Below are positions 44,568 through 53,948 of a DNA stretch of 64,000 nt, in pieces. Made by a program: the position numbers and the translations under genes. Each line of letters begins with the position of its first letter. Within the stretch, counting starts at the first letter, position 1. The notes below the pieces were generated by a model that was not told the DNA's origin, made no database searches, and worked only from the letters and a program-made list of their open reading frames with translations. The stretch is taken from the NCBI RefSeq assembly GCF_041929205.1, contig NZ_JBHFNT010000116.1, one strand, 5' to 3'. The stretch comes from Floridanema evergladense (GTDB lineage Bacteria; Cyanobacteriota; Cyanobacteriia; Cyanobacteriales; Aerosakkonemataceae).

Positions 44568-45620
44568 TCAACTAGCTGCTAAAGCTTGAGTTAACAAATC
44601 TCGATGAATCAGAGATCTGTCTACTAATGACTGAATTTGTACTGCTGAGAGGCTATCACCGTTAGCATAGCAGTCTAACCAAGTTTGGGTAATTAATTTT
44701 GGCTCGTCAGGAATGTCAGTTAATTTCCATCCTGGGATAGACAGTTCTTGCATTAGTTGGCTAACTTTTGGGTCATAGCTGAGGGCGAAGCAACGACATT
44801 CGTGGGCTGCTGCCATAATCAGGCTATGGTAACGCATTCCGATCGCCATTTCCACTCCCTGAAATAGTCCTTTTAATTCTCTAGGATCTTCAAGTGTCAA
44901 AATTTTACTAGCACCGGGTAATTGTGACTCAATTGATTGGGCGATCGCTAAATCTTTGGCTTTCTGAAATGGTACCAATAAAATAAAGGCTTGAGTAGCT
45001 TTTTGAAAGTCAACTAAAGCTTTAGTTAAAATAGCAATTCTTTCTGGAGTTAATTGCGGATGTTGGCGCAAAGTTACCGCTACTCTGGGGGCTGGTAAAT
45101 CCCAAAGTCCTTTTACTGGTAAACTTTCTAATGCCCATACTGGATCGGGTGCTAAACAACAGGGTGTTTGCCAATTTAATAGTAGATTAGCGGAGGCTCG
45201 ATCGCGCACGCTCACTAATTCACATTTGGCAAAAACTTGTTTCGCTATTGCTCTAATGATCGGACGTTCTAAAGGGCCAATTCCTTGCGCCCAAGCAATT
45301 GTTCTCAACCCTAATTGTCTGGCTAATCCCATCAATCCAGCATAATACATGGGACTAGCAAAACTTGTCACATCTTGCATTAAACTGCCACCACCCCAAA
45401 TAAAAACTTGGGCGCTACGGATAACTTGGAAGACTTGCCAAGCTGACATTCGATCGTAACTTTCCACCTGATAACGCTGCTTTGTTTCTCGCGGATTTCC
45501 CGAAAGTACCAAAGGTTTGACGTTTGGTGGCAACATTTGTAACAACGAAGCTAACAATGCTTCATCTCCGCCATTGCCTTTGCCGTAATAACCACACAAT
45601 ACTGCCCGAATTTGCCCCAT
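44568..45620 (-). CDS. csaB: Polysaccharide pyruvyl transferase CsaB-like
   Basis: The 350-residue protein starts MGQIRAVLCGYYGKGNGGDE, typical of CsaB. It continues with FIWGGGSLMQDVTS, AWAQGIGPLERPIIRAIA and MRYHSLIMAAAHECRCFAL. The family moves a pyruvyl group from PEP to a cell-surface polysaccharide, which in other bacteria anchors S-layer proteins. The frame is open 16 codons further upstream (45668), but MGQIR is the better start. Confidence 0.92.
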   Translation of the reverse strand: MGQIRAVLCGYYGKGNGGDEALLASLLQMLPPNVKPLVLSGNPRETKQRYQVESYDRMSAWQVFQVIRSAQVFIWGGGSLMQDVTSFASPMYYAGLMGLARQLGLRTIAWAQGIGPLERPIIRAIAKQVFAKCELVSVRDRASANLLLNWQTPCCLAPDPVWALESLPVKGLWDLPAPRVAVTLRQHPQLTPERIAILTKALVDFQKATQAFILLVPFQKAKDLAIAQSIESQLPGASKILTLEDPRELKGLFQGVEMAIGMRYHSLIMAAAHECRCFALSYDPKVSQLMQELSIPGWKLTDIPDEPKLITQTWLDCYANGDSLSAVQIQSLVDRSLIHRDLLTQALAAS

Positions 45621-45668
45621 TAGATTTATTGCTCTTTGCTTGATATTCAGTTTAGGGCATTTCGGCAA

Positions 45669-45994
45669 TCATTTTTTAGCTTAGGGGAGTGTTAGCGATC
45701 GCTATTTCACTCTCTATTATTTATTAAACATATATATTGTCATCTATCTAAATAGGTATAAACATTTTTTATTCGTACAAAAAATATCTACAATTATTCT
45801 TTGTATTGCCACATAAACAGTAGTTAGAGAATATATATATTTGTAAATTCTCTTCAAATTAACTGGTGGATGCAGCTTTGCAGGGGTGCAGGGGTGCAGG
45901 GGTGCAGGGGAGTAAGAAAAGTACCTAAGTTAAAACTCTCCAACTCAAAACTGCCCCAGTCTCCTTGTCCCCAGTCCCCAGTCCCCTGCTTCCT
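45669..45994. repeat. AT-rich spacer with a GGGGTGCA microsatellite
   Basis: No gene is seen. The left part is AT-rich (about 45715-45865). TGCAGGGG is repeated four times at about 45886-45915 and is followed by a CCCCAGTCCCC tract near 45970. Confidence 0.7.
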
Positions 45995-47242
45995 CTAGGA
46001 GTCGCTTTGTAAAATGGTTTTGGAAACGATGCGGGTTTTTTTGCGATCGGCCTCTGAAAGTTCTTGTCCTTCTTGTAGGCGAGTCGCACTTGTTTGTAAG
46101 ACTGTGGCTGCGCCTTTATCGCCCATTTGTAAGGCAGTTTTTGCCGCAGTTTGTAACATTGTAGCTGCACCTGTGCGATCGCCTTGTTGTAATTTTGTTT
46201 CGGCAATTTGTGTTTGGCGATATTTCGCTAAAGCTAAAATTGATTTTTGCACTTGCGGATTTAAATTAGGTTGATAGTTCTGGACAAAATTACCTGTGAC
46301 TGGGAAAACTTCCGAAAGTAATCCTTCTTTGCCTTGCACTGGATCGTCGTACCGAACTTGTAAATTAGCTAAAGTTTGCTCACCTTCAGGCATTTGTCCA
46401 ATATAAAGGTTAGCTAAAATTACCCGTTGTTGTGCTGTCATTAAATCTCCCAATCTCACGGAGAATTTATCGCCTTCTGGTTGCACTGGTAATTCGATTG
46501 TATCTGGGAAAACTTGAGCGATCGGTTTTAATTCAGCCAACCTCACTTTCGGCATTAAAGAAAATAGCAAATAAGCATTAGTTAAACCTACTGATTGAAT
46601 CCGATTAAACAATCGACCAAAAGCATCAACGGCTTGTTCTGGCTTTTCAATATAAGACAAAGTACCGCTACCAGCATCAGCAATTTTCTCTAAAACATCT
46701 TGGTTCCAATGTACACCAAAACCTAAAGAATTCAGGGTTAATTTATAACCTGCTGCTAATTGCGCTAACTTCAAACATTTTTCATTATCACCATGCTCAT
46801 TTTCGCCATCAGTTAATAAAAAAGCTTGAGAAATAGCATCTTTTTTCCCCTTAGCCATTTCTTCAATTCCCAGACGCAAACCTTCATCAATAGCAGTTCC
46901 ACCATCAGCTTTCAGTTGATTAATTTGATCCTTAATTTTCTTGCGATCTTCTATTGTTTGATTAGCAACTAATACTTTAGCACGATGATCGAACATGATA
47001 ACAGAAAGCCGATCGCCCGACTTCAACTTATCCACCAATTGTCCAGCTGCCTGTTTCACCGTTTCCAACGGTCTACCATTCATCGAACCAGAATGATCTA
47101 AAATCAGACACAAATTCAGCGGTACATTTTCGACGAATTCACCAGGAACTGCGGAAACAGAAATCTCCAACTGACGCTGACTCGTAGATTGAGTCGCATC
47201 CAAATTGCCATCATTTAACAGCGGTTGCAAACCAACTTTCAT
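45995..47242 (-). CDS. von Willebrand factor type A domain protein
   Basis: The 415-residue protein has a VWA domain (about 38-215) with the MIDAS motif LDHSGSMNG, the Thr in GGTAIDEG and FLLTDGENEHG. The C-terminal part (about 225-400) is beta-rich, then a helical repeat-like region (AAKTALQMGDKGAATVLQ). No signal peptide is seen. The likely role is metal-dependent protein-protein interaction. The C-terminus is rich in repeats of AATMLQ/AATVLQ. Confidence 0.9.
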   Translation of the reverse strand: MKVGLQPLLNDGNLDATQSTSQRQLEISVSAVPGEFVENVPLNLCLILDHSGSMNGRPLETVKQAAGQLVDKLKSGDRLSVIMFDHRAKVLVANQTIEDRKKIKDQINQLKADGGTAIDEGLRLGIEEMAKGKKDAISQAFLLTDGENEHGDNEKCLKLAQLAAGYKLTLNSLGFGVHWNQDVLEKIADAGSGTLSYIEKPEQAVDAFGRLFNRIQSVGLTNAYLLFSLMPKVRLAELKPIAQVFPDTIELPVQPEGDKFSVRLGDLMTAQQRVILANLYIGQMPEGEQTLANLQVRYDDPVQGKEGLLSEVFPVTGNFVQNYQPNLNPQVQKSILALAKYRQTQIAETKLQQGDRTGAATMLQTAAKTALQMGDKGAATVLQTSATRLQEGQELSEADRKKTRIVSKTILQSDS

Positions 47243-47441
47243 AAATCTGTACTCCCAAGGCAGAAAAACAGGAATATCATTTACCTCACGTCAAACTCAC
47301 GGGTTTACGCACCTAAACTTTAGGATAAAACACTATAAGCGGTGTAGGGATCACTACAAGATTTATACTTCAGGCGTATCCCAGACCGCGTTACTATGAA
47401 AAATACACAATGCCACAAATTTAATTGGGCGGAACGCGCTT

Positions 47442-48131
47442 ATGGAATCACCTATTAAGGCTGTTCAAGCTCCGTACTACGGAGATGCCTTTTCCCGAAC
47501 ACCCCCTCCAGACTTACCTTCCTTGTTGTTGAAGGAACGGATTATTTATCTGGGATTGCCGTTGTTTTCTTCAGATGAGATAAAAAATCAAGTAGGTGTA
47601 GACGTAACCGAGTTAATCATTGCCCAACTGCTTTACTTGCAATACGAAGACCCGGAAAAGCCCATCTCCATCTACATCAATTCTACTGGTACATCTTGGT
47701 ACACGGGAGATGCGATCGGTTTTGAAACCGAAGCCTTTGCGATTTGCGATACTATCAACTACATTAAGCCCCCAGTCAACACCATTTGTCTAGGTCAGGC
47801 AATGGGCACCGCCGCCATGATCCTCGCCGCAGGCACCAAAGGCTGTAGAGCCAGTTTACCCCATGCCACGATCGTACTCAACCAAGCTCGCACCGGATTT
47901 CGCGGACAAGCGACAGACATTCAAATTCAAGCGCGAGAAGTTTTGGAAAACAAACGCGCCATAGTCGATATCTTTGCCAGAAATACTGGTCAAACTCCAG
48001 AAAAAATTGCCAAAGATATGGAACGGATGTTTTACTTAACTCCCGAACAAGCCAAAGAATACGGGATTATCGATCGGGTTTTGGAAAGTACCAAAGACCT
48101 ACCCCAACCAATCCCAGCACTTCACGGTTAA
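47442..48131 (+). CDS. clpR: ClpR, catalytically inactive Clp protease subunit
   Basis: The 229-residue protein has a ClpP fold but the catalytic residues are changed. Aligned with its neighbour, GLAASMG becomes GQAMGTA (Ser lost), MIHQP becomes VLNQA (His lost) and DRDFF becomes ERMFY (Asp lost). In cyanobacteria and chloroplasts ClpR pairs with active ClpP to form a mixed core that works with ClpC. It is 34 nt upstream of clpP on the same strand. Confidence 0.95.
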   Translation: MESPIKAVQAPYYGDAFSRTPPPDLPSLLLKERIIYLGLPLFSSDEIKNQVGVDVTELIIAQLLYLQYEDPEKPISIYINSTGTSWYTGDAIGFETEAFAICDTINYIKPPVNTICLGQAMGTAAMILAAGTKGCRASLPHATIVLNQARTGFRGQATDIQIQAREVLENKRAIVDIFARNTGQTPEKIAKDMERMFYLTPEQAKEYGIIDRVLESTKDLPQPIPALHG

Positions 48132-48165
48132 ATCTTAACTTAATTACAAAAAGGAAGAAAGTATT

Positions 48166-48792
48166 ATGCCGATCGGCGTTCCTAGAGTCCCCTTTCGTTT
48201 CCCTGGCGAACCTTATACCCAGTGGATTAATATTTACGATCGTCTTGCTTTAGAAAGAATCATCTTCCTCAGCGGCGAAGTCACCGATGGCATGGCTAAC
48301 GCCATTATCGCTCGCTTGCTGTACCTAGATTCAGACGACCAAAGCAAGGACATCTACATCTACATTAACTCTCCCGGTGGTTCAGTCACCGCAGGTTTAG
48401 CCATTTACGACACCATGCAGCACGTTAAATCTAACGTAGTTACAATTTGCGTTGGTTTAGCTGCTTCAATGGGTTCGTTTCTGTTAGGTGCAGGGACAAA
48501 AGGTAAACGTTTAGCCTTACCTCACTCCCGAATTATGATTCACCAACCATCAGGCGGTACCAGAGGACAAGCAACAGACATTGACATTGAAGCTAGAGAA
48601 ATTCTGAGAATTCGTCGTCAACTCAATGAAATCTATGTCAAAATGACTGGTCAGACCTTGGAAAAGATCGAAAAAGACATGGATCGTGACTTTTTCATGT
48701 CTGCTGAACAAGCCAAAGAGTACGGTTTAATTGATAAAGTAATTGACGATCGTGCTCCCGAAGCTAAAGCAGAAACTCTCGTCACTCGCTAG
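48166..48792 (+). CDS. clpP: ATP-dependent Clp protease proteolytic subunit (clpP3-type)
   Basis: The 208-residue protein keeps the full triad, with Ser in GLAASMGSFLLG, His in SRIMIHQPSGG and Asp in MDRDFFMSAEQA. The clpR-clpP order matches the clpR-clpP3 operon of other cyanobacteria. The products form heptameric rings that degrade proteins fed by an AAA+ chaperone. Confidence 0.97.
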   Translation: MPIGVPRVPFRFPGEPYTQWINIYDRLALERIIFLSGEVTDGMANAIIARLLYLDSDDQSKDIYIYINSPGGSVTAGLAIYDTMQHVKSNVVTICVGLAASMGSFLLGAGTKGKRLALPHSRIMIHQPSGGTRGQATDIDIEAREILRIRRQLNEIYVKMTGQTLEKIEKDMDRDFFMSAEQAKEYGLIDKVIDDRAPEAKAETLVTR

Positions 48793-48812
48793 GGTTAATT
48801 CAGATTAAGTGA

Positions 48813-48867
48813 GTTGTTGCGCTTGAGCACTCTTATCCCAGCGCTAATAAGAGTGTTCAAGCGCAAT
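48813..48867 (+). terminator. Strong hairpin after clpP
   Basis: GCGCTTGAGCACTCTTAT pairs with ATAAGAGTGTTCAAGCGC around a ten-base loop, an 18-bp stem with one G-T. GTTGTTGCGCTT at its left edge resembles the dispersed GTACGTTGTTGCG palindromes. It may terminate the clp operon. Confidence 0.65.
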
Positions 48868-48935
48868 AAATTACAAATCTAAAATTGGTTAGCTCTGCCT
48901 TTGCTATCATCGGCATATATTTAAAATTCACTTCA

Positions 48936-49538
48936 ATGAACTTGGCAGATTGTTATCGATTACTGGAGCTTAAGTCTGGTTCTTCAAGAGAGGAAATTAA
49001 AGCCTCTTATCGTCGCTTGGTAAGAAAGTATCATCCTGATGTCAATCCTGACGATCGACAAGCGAAAGAAAAGTTTATTGCTATTCAGGAAGCTTACGAG
49101 TTTCTGATGGAAAATGTCAAGGAACCAGAAGTTCCTCCAGAGTCAAAGGCGAGTCAACAACAGGTATCTACAGCAGCAAAAGTCAAAGTAACTAAGACTA
49201 ATAAAGTAAAAACTATTGATATTCAACCGCCACTTTCACCAGAAGAACAAAAGTTAAAGTGGCAATCTTATAATCAACTGCAAGTTTTGTTGAGAGATCA
49301 GCGGTATCCTAGAGCGATCGCACTAGTAGAAGGACTAGCGCAACGTCTCCCCGAAGATTTAGAAGTACGTCAATGGCAAGCAATTACTTATCAGCGTACA
49401 GGTCGGCATTTTGTCGATCGCAAACAACTAGAAAAAGCCAGAATTTATCTCAAAAAAGCCCTAAAAATCGACCCACACAATCGTTCCCTCTGGCTAGAAG
49501 TTGAAAGAGACTTCCGTCGCATCGAACAAATATATTAA
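48936..49538 (+). CDS. J-domain protein with a C-terminal TPR-like region
   Basis: An N-terminal J-domain (about 1-62) has the signature HPD in RKYHPDVNPD and begins NLADCYRLLELKSGSSREEI. A low-complexity linker (about 75-110) leads to a helical region with TPR character (GLAQRLPEDLEVRQWQAITY, then KARIYLKKALKIDPHN). It probably recruits Hsp70. ATG at 48936 is preferred over the in-frame upstream start at 48885. Confidence 0.88.
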   Translation: MNLADCYRLLELKSGSSREEIKASYRRLVRKYHPDVNPDDRQAKEKFIAIQEAYEFLMENVKEPEVPPESKASQQQVSTAAKVKVTKTNKVKTIDIQPPLSPEEQKLKWQSYNQLQVLLRDQRYPRAIALVEGLAQRLPEDLEVRQWQAITYQRTGRHFVDRKQLEKARIYLKKALKIDPHNRSLWLEVERDFRRIEQIY

Positions 49539-49629
49539 ATTGTCAATTCGCATTTGTCATTAGTCATCTGTTAAACTCTTTACTAACATCCAATGACAAA
49601 TGACTATTTATTAATTTATTAAAGGGGTT

Positions 49630-49890
49630 ATGACTGAATCTAAAATTACAGTAACAATTAAATTGTTTGCTGCTTATCAAGAAGCTTACGGCGTACCAGA
49701 ATTAGTGAGAGAATTTCCCTCAGAAACTTCTGTCGGCAAAGTATTAGAAAATATCATTGCCGAACATCCAGAACTTGCTCAATGGCGAGAAATTACTCGT
49801 TTTGGTGTCAATCTTCAGTTTGTAGAACCGGATACAATTTTGCAAGACGGCGATGAAGTGGTGTTTATTCCCCCTGTGAGTGGCGGTTAA
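49630..49890 (+). CDS. MoaD/ThiS-family sulfur carrier protein (copy 1)
   Basis: The 86-residue ubiquitin-like protein ends FIPPVSGG; the terminal Gly-Gly is the thiocarboxylation site. The core VTIKLFAAYQEAYG and LQDGDEVVFIPP match MoaD. It could be the molybdopterin carrier or a carrier for another sulfur transfer. A second family member lies after thrC at 52734. No moaE is near. Confidence 0.87.
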   Translation: MTESKITVTIKLFAAYQEAYGVPELVREFPSETSVGKVLENIIAEHPELAQWREITRFGVNLQFVEPDTILQDGDEVVFIPPVSGG

Positions 49891-49895
49891 TACAA

Positions 49896-49945
49896 GTACG
49901 TTGTTGCGCTTCAGCGCCTTTCCCACTGAAGCGGGAACAACGAAC
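49896..49945. repeat. Dispersed GTACGTTGTTGCG palindrome, copy 4
   Basis: GTACGTTGTTGCGCTTCAGC on the left and CTGAAGCGGGAACAACGAAC on the right form an imperfect hairpin, 5 nt after the MoaD-like stop. Confidence 0.75.
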
Positions 49946-50065
49946 TGAGTTTGTTTAAGTCTTAAGAATATGTGAGTTGATTTTAGGGAAAATTAAAATT
50001 TGAACTGCATAAGTTCTTAATTACTAGAGATATCAGTTTTTCAGGAGTTAAATTTAATTAAAACG

Positions 50066-51057
50066 ATGCGTTTACCAAAACTCGGAATTGCTACATTTAT
50101 TGCTTTACTCACTGTTGTTGCAGATACTTCTATTAGTTTATATTCCTTGACAAGTTTGCCAGTGCCAAAAGTTTTGGCGCAGACAAATAGTGAAAAGAAA
50201 GCTGAGGCATCTCGACTTTTTATGCAAGGACTTCAGCAGTCGGAACGGAGTCAATTTAGGGAAGCATTGCAATCTTTTCAACAGGCGTTAATTATTTATC
50301 GGGAAATTGGCGATCGCTCTGGTGAAGGAAGATCTCTAGGAAATTTAGGAGGTGCTTACAGTTCCCTGAGAGACTACCACAAGGCAATTGATTATCATCA
50401 GCAGAGTTTAGCTATTTTCCGGGCAATAGGCGATCGCTCTGGTGAAGGAAGATCTCTAGGAAATCTGGGTCTTGCTTACCGTTTCCTGAGAGACTACCAC
50501 AAGGCAATTGATTACCATCAGCAAAGTTTAGTTATTTTCCAGGAAACAATACTCAACCTTTAATTGGTTCCCAAGCTAAAGAAGCAACAATTAAATCTCA
50601 AATCTCCCAAGCTAACATTATTCACTTCGCCACACACGGACTTTTAGATTATGGAGAACTGCAAGGAAAATATCGGGCTGGAGTACCGGGCGCATTAGCA
50701 TTTACACCCGACGAAAAAGAAGATGGTTTGCTGACTTCTGATGAAATTCTCGATTTAAAATTGAATGCTTCCTTAGTAGTTTTAAGTGCTTGTGATACTG
50801 GGAGAGGACAACTTACAGGTGATGGCGTAGTTGGATTATCTCGCGCTTTTATTACTGCGGGAACACCCAGCATTGTTGTTTCTTTGTGGGCGGTTCCTGA
50901 TGCACCAACCTCTGATTTAATGAAGGAATTTTATCAGCAAATGCGGACAAATCCGAATAAGGCGCAAGCGTTACGTCAGGCAATGTTAACTATTATGAAA
51001 ACTCGCCCTCATCCGAAAGATTGGGCAGCTTTCACTTTAATCGGAGAAGCATTTTAG
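50066..51057 (+). pseudogene. TPR-CHAT protease gene broken by an internal deletion and frameshift
   Basis: The first frame (50066-50563) encodes a signal-like N-terminus (about 1-38) and TPR units of 40 residues whose DNA is nearly identical (GDRSGEGRSLGNLG). It ends out of frame shortly after VIFQ. From about 50542, in another frame, the sequence GNNTQPLIGSQAKEATIK leads into a CHAT caspase-like domain with catalytic His in FATHGLLDYG and Cys in VLSACDTGRG, ending at 51057. The whole central part of a longer protein seems to have been lost. The CHAT piece may still be translated from ATG 50728, without its His. Confidence 0.82.
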
Positions 51058-51319
51058 AAGAGAAGGGACTGGGGACTAGGGACTGGGTACAGGGAAAGTT
51101 TTCACTTGTAGGGGCGGGTTTAGCAGATAAGGTTGTGTTCACAGCAGAGGAGTTAACAACAAAACCCGCCCTGAATAGAGTTTTCTTGCCCCTGTGTTCC
51201 CCTGCCCAAATCAATCCCGACAAAAAAGGTCGGATATGTTTGACGCGATTTTGGGGGCGTGATAGCATTTCAAAAAGTTGATAGTTCGGCAGATTTTCAG
51301 AGCGAGAGAGAGCAAGATC

Positions 51320-52624
51320 ATGACCCAGGCAATTACAACCCAAAACCAAGGAAAGATAAGCACCGTTAAAGGTTTGAAGTGTAAAGAGTGTGGTGCTGAA
51401 TACGAAGCTAAGGCAATTCACGTTTGCGAATTCTGTTTTGGCCCGTTGGAAGTAGCTTATGATTACGATGCTCTTCGTCGTTCTGTGACTCGCGAAAGTA
51501 TTCAAGCTGGCCCAAATTCGATTTGGCGTTATCGGGCATTTTTGCCTGTGGAAACGGAAAACCCCATTGATGTGGGAACTGGGATGACTCCCCTTGTTCG
51601 CGCTAACCGTTTGGCTCGTCGCCTGGGTTTGAAAAAGCTTTATATTAAAAACGATGCAGTCAATATGCCTACCCTCAGCTTCAAAGATAGGGTGGTATCG
51701 GTGGCTTTGACTCGCGCTCGTGAGTTGGGTTTTACTACGGTTTCTTGTGCGAGTACTGGTAACTTGGCTAATTCTACAGCTGCGATCGCAGCCCACGCCG
51801 GACTCGACTGCTGCGTATTCATCCCCGCCGACTTGGAAGCCGGAAAAATCCTGGGTACACTGATTTATGGCCCTACCGTGATGGCAGTGCAAGGAAACTA
51901 CGACCAAGTAAACCGCCTCTGTTGTGAAGTTGCAAATACACAAGGTTGGGGATTTGTCAATATTAATTTGCGTCCCTATTACTCCGAAGGTTCCAAAACT
52001 TTAGGTTACGAAGTTGCCGAACAACTCGGTTGGGAATTACCAGATCATATAGTTGCACCTTTGGCTTCTGGTTCTTTGTTCACCAAGATTTACAAAGGTT
52101 TCCAAGAATTTATTAAAGTCGGTTTAGTTGCAGATAAGAGCGTGAGATTTAGCGGCGCACAAGCGGAAGGTTGTTCTCCCATTGCTCAAGCTTTCCGGGA
52201 AAATCGGGATTTTGTGCAACCAGTAAAACCGAGTACAATTGCAAAATCGATCGCAATTGGCAACCCAGCAGACGGCATCTATGCCTTAGAAGTCGCCCGG
52301 AAAACAGGCGGTAACATCGAATCAGTCAACGATGCCGAAATTATTGAAGGCATGAAGCTACTCGCAGAAACTGAAGGCATTTTCACCGAAACCGCAGGCG
52401 GAACCACAATTGCCGTACTGAAAAAATTAGTCGAAGCTGGTAAAATTGACCCCGAAGAAACCACAGTAGTTTACATTACCGGAAACGGTTTGAAAACTCA
52501 GGAAGCAGTTCAAGGTTACATCGGCGAACCTTTAACAATTGAACCAAAATTAGACAGTTTCGAGCGTGCTTTGGAACGTTCTCGTACCTTAGAACGCCTC
52601 GACTGGCAACAAGTACTTGTATAA
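51320..52624 (+). CDS. thrC: Threonine synthase
   Basis: The 434-residue protein has a zinc-ribbon-like N-terminus (LKCKECGAEYEAKAIHVCEF) and the PLP-lysine region MPTLSFKDRVVSVALTRARE. It continues with CASTGNLANSTAAIAAHAGL and the glycine-rich loop PLASGSLFTKIYKG. It converts O-phosphohomoserine to threonine. ATG at 51320 fits the family, and GAGAGAG upstream serves as ribosome site. It lies between two MoaD/ThiS-like genes. Confidence 0.95.
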   Translation: MTQAITTQNQGKISTVKGLKCKECGAEYEAKAIHVCEFCFGPLEVAYDYDALRRSVTRESIQAGPNSIWRYRAFLPVETENPIDVGTGMTPLVRANRLARRLGLKKLYIKNDAVNMPTLSFKDRVVSVALTRARELGFTTVSCASTGNLANSTAAIAAHAGLDCCVFIPADLEAGKILGTLIYGPTVMAVQGNYDQVNRLCCEVANTQGWGFVNINLRPYYSEGSKTLGYEVAEQLGWELPDHIVAPLASGSLFTKIYKGFQEFIKVGLVADKSVRFSGAQAEGCSPIAQAFRENRDFVQPVKPSTIAKSIAIGNPADGIYALEVARKTGGNIESVNDAEIIEGMKLLAETEGIFTETAGGTTIAVLKKLVEAGKIDPEETTVVYITGNGLKTQEAVQGYIGEPLTIEPKLDSFERALERSRTLERLDWQQVLV

Positions 52625-52654
52625 GTATTAGCTTTTTGCGTTTTGCGATCGTGC

Positions 52655-52701
52655 TAATAGATAATGGGTAATCGGTGGAAAAAAACACCAATTACCCATT
52701 A
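52655..52701 (+). terminator. Hairpin after thrC
   Basis: AATGGGTAATCGGTG and CACCAATTACCCATT pair around a run of A at about 52662-52701. It separates thrC from the next gene and may be a terminator or attenuator. Confidence 0.55.
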
Positions 52702-52733
52702 ATAATCACCAATGACCAATTACCGAATTAACT

Positions 52734-53009
52734 ATGTCCGTTAAAGTTTTAGTTCCCACTCCCCTGCAAAAGTTTACCAACGACCAAGCAACTTTAGAAT
52801 GCAGCGCTAGTAGTATCGAAGAATTAATTGATTCTTTAGACGAAAGTTGTCCCGGCATTAAATCACGTTTATGTGACGAACAAGGACAAATTCGCCGCTT
52901 TTTGAACCTCTACGTCAACAGCGAAGACATCAGATTTTTGGATGGAACAGCTACAACCTTAGCAGATGGCGACGAAGTAAGCATCGTTCCCGCTGTAGCT
53001 GGCGGTTGA
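52734..53009 (+). CDS. MoaD/ThiS-family sulfur carrier protein (copy 2)
   Basis: The 91-residue protein ends VSIVPAVAGG, with the Gly-Gly tail of ubiquitin-like sulfur carriers, and has the family motif LADGDEVSIVPA. CysO-like carriers in other bacteria deliver sulfur for cysteine or homocysteine synthesis. Its position after thrC, which competes for phosphohomoserine, makes an amino-acid sulfur role worth considering, but this is inference. Confidence 0.87.
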   Translation: MSVKVLVPTPLQKFTNDQATLECSASSIEELIDSLDESCPGIKSRLCDEQGQIRRFLNLYVNSEDIRFLDGTATTLADGDEVSIVPAVAGG

Positions 53010-53193
53010 GTTCTCGGAGTGGGGGCAGAGGGGCAGAAGGTAAAAATTCTCCTTGTCCCCTTGTCCCCTTGTCCCCAGTCCCTTCCTTGCAAATTATTAG
53101 ATATTGTAAAAATATGTGTCTTGCCTTGTAGCTGGTGAAATTATTCAGCTGAATTAGAGTTCTCGATCGTAAATTAAAGGTTGAACTGAAGTT

Positions 53194-53814
53194 ATGGCAG
53201 AAGAAACCAATCACAATGAAGCGGGAGAAGTAGCTCCTAGCACTGTAGAACAGCAAGCTCCTAGCATTGCCGAAGAACACGCTCCCAGCACTGACTCATC
53301 TGTAACAACAGATATCCCTAGTGCTAATGCACCCGATCCTAACGCAGTTAGTTCCGAACAAAATCCTAATGCGGTAGGTGATAAAGCTGAGGAAAAAGCT
53401 GCGAAAAAACCAGCTGCTGCGAAAAAGGAAAAAGCGCCCGCAGTTGAAGATAAACCTTTTGCCGAGTTTATTCCTCAAGATTATTTTGAGGCATTAACAG
53501 CTGCGTTAGCTAAACAAGGCGTTCAGGATTTAGAGCTAAATTTAGAAAAGCAAAAAATTCCTGTGATTGGCTATGCAACACAACCGGAATGCTGGCAAGT
53601 TATTGGTAGTTGGGGCAATGGTAAACGTCAATTCCGGGTGTATTTCTTGACAGAAAATATTCAGGGACAAAAAGGTTTTTCATATTCGGAAAATGGCGGT
53701 AAACCTAGCACTCTTGAGCCTTTCTTAATTGATGAACGAAAAGTAAGTTTAGATTTACTGGTGTTTGGCGTTGTACAACGTTTAAATGCCCAAAAGTGGC
53801 TAGTTAGAAATTAG
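53194..53814 (+). CDS. DUF2996 protein
   Basis: The 206-residue protein has a low-complexity, Ala/Pro/Glu-rich N-terminal part with three APS(T/I) units (about 10-32) and a Lys/Ala-rich stretch (about 66-85). A compact C-terminal DUF2996 domain (about 90-206) has FIPQDYFEALTAALAKQGVQ and LDLLVFGVVQRLNAQKW. The family is cyanobacterial and plastidial; function is unknown. Confidence 0.85.
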   Translation: MAEETNHNEAGEVAPSTVEQQAPSIAEEHAPSTDSSVTTDIPSANAPDPNAVSSEQNPNAVGDKAEEKAAKKPAAAKKEKAPAVEDKPFAEFIPQDYFEALTAALAKQGVQDLELNLEKQKIPVIGYATQPECWQVIGSWGNGKRQFRVYFLTENIQGQKGFSYSENGGKPSTLEPFLIDERKVSLDLLVFGVVQRLNAQKWLVRN

Positions 53815-53948
53815 TTACAGACAATCAACTCACTGGTAGCAAAGGTGTGCGAGAGGGGGGTATACCCCTCTCAAGAGTCTTCCCCCTGCCAACTATATGT
53901 TTAATTGCATAAAATAAAGATAAATAAACAAAAAAGGTAAGAGAACAA

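Noticed and set aside
45886..45915. GGGGTGCA tandem repeat as a phase-variable promoter
   Set aside because: It lies between genes without clear promoter relation, and similar G-rich runs are scattered through the window.
51021..51319. Extension of thrC upstream to 51278 and a frame at 51021
   Set aside because: The extension crosses non-coding repeats, and the family start at 51320 has a good ribosome site.
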